Assembly (NCBI GenBank): GCA_022562155.1
Contig: JADFPV010000019.1
Span: 1 to 40,348, forward strand
Origin: Chloroflexota bacterium
GTDB lineage: Bacteria > Chloroflexota > Dehalococcoidia > DSTF01 > RBG-16-68-14
Direction of reading: 5' to 3'
DNA: 40,348 nt
A model generated the notes under the pieces. It did no database searches, had not been told where the DNA came from, and saw only the letters and a program-made list of their open reading frames with translations. Position 1 is the first letter of the stretch, and the number at the start of each line of letters is the position of its first letter. Shown piece by piece: positions 34,106 to 40,348 of the stretch. Both the position numbers and the translations under genes were made by a program.

Positions 34106-34284
34106 CTAACTAACCTCCTGGCCTCCACTGCCCCCGGAGCCTGCCCGCCTGAGGCCCCTCGCTGGTTCATGCTCCCCGCTCATGCCACACACCGCCGCAA
34201 GAGCCCTGTCTCGGTTGTCAACTCCCAGAGGTGCCCGTTCAAGGCGACACCCTGGGCATTTCGCTCTTATGTCTTAAGAAACGA

Positions 34285-34314
34285 AGCATAAAGCATATTC
34301 GTAACGCTTCACAA
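34285..34314 (-). promoter_or_regulatory. promoter for protein f
   Basis: On the minus strand TTGTGA (34309-34314), an 18-base spacer and TATGCT (34285-34290). The predicted leader is about 170 bases (34106-34278). Confidence 0.45.
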
Positions 34315-34399
34315 CTCTATTCTAGCCGTCAAGCATGAGAACTGCCTCTGGTGGCGCAAGCCTCACGAACGATGACTAGGCCGCAGGTTCAGAAGATAA

Positions 34400-34445
34400 C
34401 GAGGCGGGGGAGACGGACATATCTGTCCGGCGCTCCCCCGCCTCG
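34400..34445 (-). terminator. strong two-part terminator after protein g
   Basis: A perfect 13-base-pair GC-rich stem (CGAGGCGGGGGAG) encloses a second 6-base-pair hairpin (CGGACA/TGTCCG). It lies about 80 bases past the stop of protein g. The 421-base gap 34106-34526 holds this structure plus the promoter and leader of protein f. Confidence 0.75.
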
Positions 34446-34526
34446 GTGGTCACTCCTTGACCTGCTGTATTTGCTTTCCCCGCAACCTTTTCTCTCAGGT
34501 TACGGACTAACTACGTTCGTTCCTCC

Positions 34527-36119
34527 TTAGGCCTTCGGGTTGACTGGGTCCTGGTCCGGGTGCGGGTCCTTGCACGTGCTCCCGAAGCGACCGAAGACGA
34601 ACTGTAGGTCGTTGATGTCGATGTCGTTGTCGGCCTGCTGGTTGGAGGGCTCCAAGTTCATGAAGTCCTTGTAGATCAGGCTGCCCTTCGATGTGCCCCA
34701 GCGGAACGCAATCGCCTGCGCGTCACTAGCGTCGACAGAACAGTCAGGGTCCACGTCTCCCTCGAGGTAGCGGAACGTAATGTCCGCGTCGTCACAGGAG
34801 AAGATCGGAATCGCTTCGCCCTGCTCATCAGAAAGATCACAGTTCACATTGTTGATCTGAACCACAACACCGTTGAACTGGTTCGGCTTGGCCTGCGAGT
34901 AGACCTCAGGCTGTGGGTATACGTCGATGATAGCCAACGCTACCAGCTCGTCAATGCCGTTGTCCTTGCCAACCGTGACGCAACCGATGCGCGCTACGCC
35001 CTCAAGCTGCGGCTTGGAGTCCGGCTCGTCGTCCTCGACGACACAGATTCCTATTCCAGGGCTCTCCGGGTCATCAATCGGGTTGCCACCCGCGAACTGG
35101 TCGCCCACGGTCAGGTCAATACAGACCTTCGTGGCGTCGTAGTGCACCTCGAACTCAAAGGCCGCGAGCTGCTGGAATTTATCATGACTCGTCGGCTCTC
35201 CAGCCTTGGAGTCCGGGGAGACGATCGCCTGGCTCAGCTTCTCGCCCAGGCTCACGAACCCCGGAAAGTCCGGGTCTGTGCTGACACTCAGGCAGTCGGC
35301 CGGCGGGATCTTCGAACCCTGGCGTACCAACCAGTGGTTGATCTGGCTGACGCAATTCGTGTCGACCACTGCGTCGCCAGCCTCGTTAAGGGTATCGGAG
35401 TCCTTGAAGCCGTCTTCGTTGTTGTCTGTCTGGTCACACTTGCTCATCTTCGGAATCGGCGGCGGCGTCGCTGTCGGCGTCGCTGTCGGCGGGTTCTTGA
35501 CTTGGATCACTATCACGTCGCTGTCAGGAACTGGAATTTCGGTGTTCGTGCCAAACGTCTTGTACGACGCACCGCTTGTGCCGCCTGGCGGGTTTCCGAC
35601 ACCAATCATCTGGACGGTTATTTTTTTCTTTTCGTTGGGAGCGAGGAGGGTGAACGTAAAGAGTTCGCCACCCTTGAATTGGCTACCGAACTGGACAGCC
35701 GGAGTCAGCCCGGTGAGACAACCTACGCTGGCAAAGCCCAGGTCTTGGGGGGTGGGGTTGGTCTTGAGATCGCCTTGGGCTTCTACCTCAACAGAACAGT
35801 CCGGCCACGTGATGGTACTGTCCACGAAGGTGACGTTGTTGCTGAAGACGATATACGTCTGCGCCAGGACGTAGCCGCCGTCTGGCAGTGGGTCCCCTAC
35901 TTGCCCGCCACCTGGCGGTATCGCGTCAGCAGTAATGCTGCACTTGAAGACCTCGCCCCTGGAGACGTTGTCGGGACAATCTATACCCATCGCGGCGCCG
36001 TCAACGACCGCCTCTGTGGTGGGGGTCGTGGGGTTAAACGCAAAGAGCATCACTGCAATGGCGATAGCCAGCAATGGAAGCCCCAGCAGCCCCAAAACCT
36101 TAATCTTGCTTGTATTCAA
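34527..36119 (-). CDS. secreted protein with two cohesin-like modules and a dockerin-like end (protein g)
   Basis: The start is a TTG at 36119 (MNTSKIKVLG), four bases after AGGAGGT; no other start fits the signal segment (GLLGLPLLAIAIAVMLFAF). The protein has 530 residues. Module 1 (about 40-210) has WPDC and VGCLTGL but lacks the third cysteine pair. A Thr-Pro linker (PPTATPTATPPP) leads to a second, divergent module (about 225-440; AAFEFEVHYDATKV, INNVNCD). The C-terminal Ca-binding pair (GDVDPDCSVDASDAQAIAF and ADNDIDINDLQFVFGRFG) is a distant dockerin. It stands alone behind a consensus promoter. No enzymatic domain is seen. Confidence 0.8.
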   Translation of the reverse strand: MNTSKIKVLGLLGLPLLAIAIAVMLFAFNPTTPTTEAVVDGAAMGIDCPDNVSRGEVFKCSITADAIPPGGGQVGDPLPDGGYVLAQTYIVFSNNVTFVDSTITWPDCSVEVEAQGDLKTNPTPQDLGFASVGCLTGLTPAVQFGSQFKGGELFTFTLLAPNEKKKITVQMIGVGNPPGGTSGASYKTFGTNTEIPVPDSDVIVIQVKNPPTATPTATPPPIPKMSKCDQTDNNEDGFKDSDTLNEAGDAVVDTNCVSQINHWLVRQGSKIPPADCLSVSTDPDFPGFVSLGEKLSQAIVSPDSKAGEPTSHDKFQQLAAFEFEVHYDATKVCIDLTVGDQFAGGNPIDDPESPGIGICVVEDDEPDSKPQLEGVARIGCVTVGKDNGIDELVALAIIDVYPQPEVYSQAKPNQFNGVVVQINNVNCDLSDEQGEAIPIFSCDDADITFRYLEGDVDPDCSVDASDAQAIAFRWGTSKGSLIYKDFMNLEPSNQQADNDIDINDLQFVFGRFGSTCKDPHPDQDPVNPKA

Positions 36120-36348
36120 ATTGACCTCCTACCGAGAAGTGAATTATGTTCCTACCCTGTTGGTTACCTGTTGGTTACCTGGTGTGATGTTGCACATCCC
36201 CCCTTTCAGGCTCCAAACGGGGCGGGAGCCAATACCAAGCATGACTGACTAGCAATCAACCGGGCGGGGTTCGGCGATTGATCCTGTTATGGCCAACTGG
36301 CCACTTGCGGCGGGGAACCTGTGGAATTTACTTCCACCAGCTTGTCCT

Positions 36349-36377
36349 TGTATATCACTCTTCTCTACCGTTGTCAA
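36349..36377 (-). promoter_or_regulatory. consensus promoter with long structured leader for protein g
   Basis: On the minus strand TTGACA (36372-36377), exactly 17 bases, then TATACA (36349-36354): the best promoter in the window. Transcription from about 36342 leaves a leader of about 220 bases before the TTG at 36119. The leader can form several hairpins (GTGGAA/TTCCAC, TGGCCA/TGGCCA, GGCTCC/GGAGCC, GATGT/ACATC) and carries a direct repeat of GGTAACCAACA. The gap 36120-36453 (334 bases) holds nothing else. Confidence 0.75.
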
Positions 36378-36453
36378 GCGGTCTGACCATGGAACGTTTC
36401 GCTTTCAACCAGATTCCAACCAGAAACGCTTTGGCTAACCGTGTGCACGCGAA

Positions 36454-38565
36454 TCAGAGCAGGAGCGAGCAATCCTGCAGATAGTTGTTCAGAACATTGA
36501 AGATGTCGTTATTTAGGCCGATGAAGCCATCCTCATCGAAGTCGTAGATGATGTCGAATCCAGGGTCTCCCGTGCTCTCTCCGAAGTGCTGAATGATGTT
36601 GAAAATGTCGTTGGTGAGGTCCACAATGAGATCGCCTGTCACGTCGAAGCAGGCCCGCACGAGCGTAGATTCGGCTGCATCGTTGCCAACGGGGTCCTCG
36701 TCCGGATCGGAGGCGGTTGCCGTCACACTGTTGGTGATGGTCTGATCTTCGATCAACGTAGGAGCTCTCACGTCGATCGTGATCACAACCTCATCCCTTG
36801 CCAGGACCTCCGCGATGGAACATTCGACCTGTGCCGTGCCCAGCGGAATGCAGTCGGCCCCAACGGCTTGGACGAATAGGGCCGTGCTAATGAACACTGG
36901 GCGGACTGGAATGGTGGAGAATGGCAACGTGTCAGTCACCACCACACCGAGCGCGTCGCCGTCGCTTTGGTTCTTCACCGTGATCGTATAGCTGTAGAAG
37001 CCGCGACGGAGGACTGGGTCCGGAGAGTCGGTCTTCGAAAGAACGAGGTCCGGCGGGGGCGCGATCACGGCCGTGTTCGCGCCTGCCAGGTTGTTCCCCG
37101 TGTCCACGAAGAGTTCGTTGTCGGCGGATACGACAGCCGAATTCTTCAGCAGTTCGCTCCTCGTGACCAGCGGGGCTTTCCAGACGATCTCCACGATCAC
37201 TTCGGCGTTGGCAGCTATGTTTCCCAGGTCGCACGTAATCTGGCCGCCGGATGGGGGGTCACAGTCTGGTGCCGAAACGAACTCGCCGCTGGCCGGCAGC
37301 GTATCGATGATCTGGACATTCTCCGCAACGAACGGCCCCAAGTTTTTAGCGATAAGGGTGTAGGTGACGTTCTCGCCGCCGTCCAAGAACACAGGATCGC
37401 CGATCTTTTGGAGGATCACGTCTGACCGCGGCGCCAGCACGATGGTCTGTTCGGTGTCTTTGTTGTTGCCCGTGTTCGCGAAGGGCTCGTTGCTGGAGCT
37501 GACTGTGACGGTGTTGTCCACCAGGGTGTCCGCCTCAGGTGAGGGAGCGTTGACCTCAATGTCGATCGTGATTATCTTGTTCGGTTCCATGTCGTTGGTG
37601 ACGGTGCAGGTCACGACAACCGGGCCGTCATCGCACACGGCGTCCGCTGAAGTAGTCGACTTCAACGTCGAGTCGGGAGGGATAGTGTCTTTGACCACAA
37701 CGTTTATGGCCGTCTGTCGCCCGACGCTCTCGACCTTGATGCGATACGTGTAGGCGGAGCCGGAATCGACCGGGTCGGCCAGATCCACCTTCGTGACTTT
37801 GACGTCAGGCCGCTCGCTGGGAGGCGGCAACGGCGTTGGAGTATCGGTTGGTGTTGGCGATAGCGTCGGCGTCGGTGTCGGAGGAATCGGTGTATCGCTG
37901 GGCGTTGGCGTCGGCCCAATGCAGTCAATAAAGAGGTTGCTTACCTTCGGAATGATTGCGGTGCTGTTCGTGTCTTTGTATTGGGCGCCGCTCGAGCCGG
38001 CAAATGCGTCGCCTTCGGGAAGCAGTTTGACCTCCGTACTGGATGAGGTCGAAGGACAGTTGAAGCTGAGGCTCACGAGCGTCCCGATGTGATTGCTCTT
38101 CGGGAGCGGGGGAATGAGCCCGGTTAGACAACCATGGCTTACGGCAACAGCAGCTCCAAGATCTGTGTTGCCACCTTCCGCATCCCAGAGGCTCTTTACC
38201 GATATGTTGCATTCGGGCCAGACGATTTCGCTGGCGATGGATGCTGATTTGTAGTCGAGGTCGGTACCGTAGAAGACGAAGGTCTGCATGAGTTGGTAGC
38301 CATTAGCTGGGATACCGATCGCTTGCACCGATAGCGTGAACGAATTACCCGCCTCGACGCAGACGTGGCCCGATGGGGTTCCTGAGGGACACGTGGTGGT
38401 ATCAGCTAGGGGAACAGACAATCCCATCTCAGGGCCGCCTGTGGCCGCCTCAGCGCGCTCCTGCGCTGGCTGGTCCCATGCGAGGATCATTGCTACGGCT
38501 GCCGTGACGACAACCGCGACAAGCGTCAGCTTCAAGGCCGTCCTGCTTACTGTCTTTTCCTCCAT
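36454..38565 (-). CDS. secreted protein with cohesin-like module, three DUF11 repeats and variant dockerin (protein h)
   Basis: The ATG at 38565 (MEEKTVSRTALKL) follows GGAGGAGGTAACAAC; the protein has 703 residues. A signal segment precedes a cohesin-like module (about 40-215; WPEC, SHGCLTGLIPP, SFNC, FIDC). A Thr-Pro linker follows (TPTPTLSPTPTDTPTP). Three DUF11-type beta domains come next (each starting DVKVTKVD, DVILQKIGD or DLVLSKTDS and containing a VxDTLP or VKDTIPP motif). A dockerin of the LTNDI type ends the protein (GDLIVDLTNDIFNII and DEDGFIGLNNDIFNVL). DUF11 repeats usually form stalks, so this looks like an extended surface fibre. It may be co-transcribed with protein i, 56 bases upstream. 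Confidence 0.85.
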   Translation of the reverse strand: MEEKTVSRTALKLTLVAVVVTAAVAMILAWDQPAQERAEAATGGPEMGLSVPLADTTTCPSGTPSGHVCVEAGNSFTLSVQAIGIPANGYQLMQTFVFYGTDLDYKSASIASEIVWPECNISVKSLWDAEGGNTDLGAAVAVSHGCLTGLIPPLPKSNHIGTLVSLSFNCPSTSSSTEVKLLPEGDAFAGSSGAQYKDTNSTAIIPKVSNLFIDCIGPTPTPSDTPIPPTPTPTLSPTPTDTPTPLPPPSERPDVKVTKVDLADPVDSGSAYTYRIKVESVGRQTAINVVVKDTIPPDSTLKSTTSADAVCDDGPVVVTCTVTNDMEPNKIITIDIEVNAPSPEADTLVDNTVTVSSSNEPFANTGNNKDTEQTIVLAPRSDVILQKIGDPVFLDGGENVTYTLIAKNLGPFVAENVQIIDTLPASGEFVSAPDCDPPSGGQITCDLGNIAANAEVIVEIVWKAPLVTRSELLKNSAVVSADNELFVDTGNNLAGANTAVIAPPPDLVLSKTDSPDPVLRRGFYSYTITVKNQSDGDALGVVVTDTLPFSTIPVRPVFISTALFVQAVGADCIPLGTAQVECSIAEVLARDEVVITIDVRAPTLIEDQTITNSVTATASDPDEDPVGNDAAESTLVRACFDVTGDLIVDLTNDIFNIIQHFGESTGDPGFDIIYDFDEDGFIGLNNDIFNVLNNYLQDCSLLL

Positions 38566-38621
38566 GTTGTTACCTCCTCCTGAGCGGCCACCCCTGGCCA
38601 CTACCGACTGAGAGCCTCCAA

Positions 38622-40337
38622 TTATACAGGCAACTTCAAGAGCAGCCCTGCTTCAAACTGTAGAATGAGCGTCACGTCCGTGCTGTCGATGCCTCCGCCG
38701 TTCACATCGGCCTGATCTTCGCATGGTATGGCGTTTAGGAGCCCGGCGATGTGCTGCAATAGCAGCGTTGCGTCAATGCTGTTGGTGGCCCCGTCGCAGT
38801 TGGCGTCACCAGAGCCTCTGGTAGCCAGCAGAGATGCTCCGCAGCTCAGTGCGTTGACGTTATCGCCGGCAGCCAGTCCTAGGTCACCAGCACGATGGGC
38901 CACGCGCGGCGGCATACCCGGCCTGAGGATGTCTCCTGGTCCCGCGCCGATCTCCACCAGTGTTGGAGAGCCGGGCGCCAGGGAGAAGAGGAGCCTGTCA
39001 GAACTGCCGTAGGCGCTGTCGCCGCTCTCCTCCAGGCACAGACCGTCGAGATCGTCGCCTTGCTGCAAGCCGAGCGTTTCGGCTGACGCGAACACTTGTG
39101 GTGCGCCGTCCCCCATCGCGCGAAGGACATCTCCGGCTGCGTATCCGAAGTGTTCTAGGGAGGGAGAGCCGGCGTCCAACGAGAAGTAGAGACCGGCCTC
39201 CGGCGCTCCGTCGCTGTCCTGGTCCACGATCGACGGATCGTGAAATGCGAACGCGTTGAGGTCGTCGCGCGCAGAGATGGCCTCCAGCAGGCCAAGCGGA
39301 AACGCCGTCTGGCAGGCACCGACCGGTCCGTTGCCATCGAAAAGCAGGACGTTCATGCCGTCGAGGGCGGTTCGGTAGATGTCAGACTCGGGCTCTGGTG
39401 AAAGGCCTGGCTCCGCGGGAGGGCAAAGATGCTGGGCTGCCACGGCGGATCCCTCAGCCCCGAGAGTTCCTGGTGAAACCGAGAAGTCCAACGCATCGCT
39501 TTCGCTTGGCTCCGTAGGGCTGCCAAAGGACAGCGCGTCCACGTTGTCCTGAGGGAGAACAGCACTGCACCCTTCCTCCGAGAGGCCGAGGTTGCGACAG
39601 GAGATGCGCACGTAGGGCGCCTGGCCAGCTCCCACTCTGGCCACCTCCGGTACGAGCGCGAGAATGTCGGCGGGATGGAACCGCGACGCTGCTCTCGACA
39701 CCGAGTAGCTCGGCGTTTCGGGCGCCACTTCCAGCGCCAGATGAACGACGCAGATCTCAAGTTCCGTTTCCATGGCCAACTCATCCAAGAGAGGGAGGCA
39801 GCTGTTGGGGTCTGTCGTCTCAAACAGGACTCCAAATGGTGGCCAGGATTTCAAGAGTTGGTCCACGGATGGCACCAGCCGAAGGCTGGCTTCGTTATGG
39901 AGGTGCAGGCTACCCACGGGACTGGACGGTACGTCTAGGTCGAGGAACAGGTCCATACTGGCGGTTGCTGGAAAGAGTTCGCTTCCAGGCATCCCACGAA
40001 CCTCACCTCTCGATTGGAAGCTCTCGCCATCGTCAGCTCGTTCTCGGATCGAGACCGCGCCAAACCGGCTCACGCCAATGAGTTCCAACTGCTGGACGCG
40101 GAGATCCATCACTTGTGTGTCAGCCTCCGTTCGCAAGGTGCTGACGACTTCCAACCAGCCTTCGAGGATCACGGTATCTTCACCCAACAAGCTCTCGACC
40201 TCCGCGACGACGGCCACTGGCAGCACGTCCACACGATCTATCGGAGCGCCACCGGCCTCAGCCCGGTGGTCGCCTGCAATTAGGACAACCCACAGTAACG
40301 ATGCGCCGGCCAGGACGTAGCCAGCGTTACGCATCAT
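38622..40337 (-). CDS. secreted dockerin protein with three copies of an unrecognised repeat (protein i)
   Basis: The ATG at 40337 (MMRNAGYVLAGAS) lies 11 bases from the window edge, so an upstream extension cannot be fully excluded. A signal peptide fits this start. The protein has 571 residues. Residues about 30-205 are an unrecognised beta-rich region. A repeat follows at about 211-270, 384-433 and 450-499, of the form FSLxxGSPSL, then GDIL, then LGLxxGDxxDAL. I do not recognise this repeat as a named domain. A dockerin occupies 508-569 (GDANCDGATNSIDATLLLQ and ADVNGGGIDSTDVTLILQ). It has no cohesin-like module, so it would be a terminal passenger on any scaffold. Confidence 0.82.
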   Translation of the reverse strand: MMRNAGYVLAGASLLWVVLIAGDHRAEAGGAPIDRVDVLPVAVVAEVESLLGEDTVILEGWLEVVSTLRTEADTQVMDLRVQQLELIGVSRFGAVSIRERADDGESFQSRGEVRGMPGSELFPATASMDLFLDLDVPSSPVGSLHLHNEASLRLVPSVDQLLKSWPPFGVLFETTDPNSCLPLLDELAMETELEICVVHLALEVAPETPSYSVSRAASRFHPADILALVPEVARVGAGQAPYVRISCRNLGLSEEGCSAVLPQDNVDALSFGSPTEPSESDALDFSVSPGTLGAEGSAVAAQHLCPPAEPGLSPEPESDIYRTALDGMNVLLFDGNGPVGACQTAFPLGLLEAISARDDLNAFAFHDPSIVDQDSDGAPEAGLYFSLDAGSPSLEHFGYAAGDVLRAMGDGAPQVFASAETLGLQQGDDLDGLCLEESGDSAYGSSDRLLFSLAPGSPTLVEIGAGPGDILRPGMPPRVAHRAGDLGLAAGDNVNALSCGASLLATRGSGDANCDGATNSIDATLLLQHIAGLLNAIPCEDQADVNGGGIDSTDVTLILQFEAGLLLKLPV

Positions 40338-40348
40338 GTATTGCGGGG

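Noticed and set aside
26584-40337. Interpretation of the cluster as a cellulosome
   Set aside because: No glycoside hydrolase, carbohydrate-binding or esterase domain is visible in any of the eight proteins, so the cluster is better described as structural or adhesive.

Overview
This is a GC-rich bacterial chromosomal window with no phage, insertion sequence or CRISPR array. I infer a member of the Chloroflexota, probably related to Dehalococcoidia. The reasons are secreted proteins with dockerin repeats and Thr-Pro linkers, a YtxH-like envelope protein, class F-type sortases, and the mix of housekeeping genes. No rRNA or other decisive marker is present, so this placement is an inference.

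Layout. (1) 1-7077, minus strand: a tightly overlapping polysaccharide operon with three GT4 and one GT2 glycosyltransferases, a Wzx-like flippase, a methyltransferase and the start of a DegT-type aminotransferase. (2) 7170-9314: tRNA-Pro(CGG), a TPR protein with a strong terminator, and an isolated fibronectin III/dockerin protein. (3) 9437-13828, plus: a class I amidotransferase-like hydrolase, gyrA with a long lysine-rich repeat tail, and a GNAT acetyltransferase. (4) 13825-17769, minus: Mrp-type ATPase, FMN-binding split-barrel protein, metallo-beta-lactamase-fold hydrolase, D-2-hydroxyacid dehydrogenase and metallophosphoesterase. (5) 17857-23488: thiL-tsaE-tsaB-ndk-GNAT, then rsfS (minus), mnmA and two small envelope proteins. 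(6) Two tRNA-Ser genes, two tandem sortases, and a secreted TolB-like beta-propeller lipoprotein on the plus strand. (7) 26584-40337, minus: eight consecutive secreted proteins.

Region 7 is the main interest. Five of the eight proteins (b, c, d, g, h below) pair an N-terminal cohesin-like module of one recognisable family (motifs WPDC and NHGCLTGL) with a C-terminal dockerin-like Ca-binding module. Protein f carries a divergent cohesin-like module and a dockerin, and protein i carries other repeats and a dockerin. The eighth, at 32129-32947 (e), has the same cohesin-like module but no dockerin. It ends instead in an LPPTG sorting signal, a membrane helix and a basic tail. With two sortases a few kilobases away, this suggests a surface fibre or scaffold: a sortase-anchored cohesin base to which cohesin-plus-dockerin subunits could attach head-to-tail. 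The module cysteines are lost in pairs in two paralogs, which suggests which disulfides form.

Regulation. Several housekeeping genes have a -10 hexamer only 6-9 bases before the start codon, which implies leaderless mRNAs. The surface-protein genes have strong Shine-Dalgarno sites, and several have leaders of roughly 170-220 bases with hairpins.
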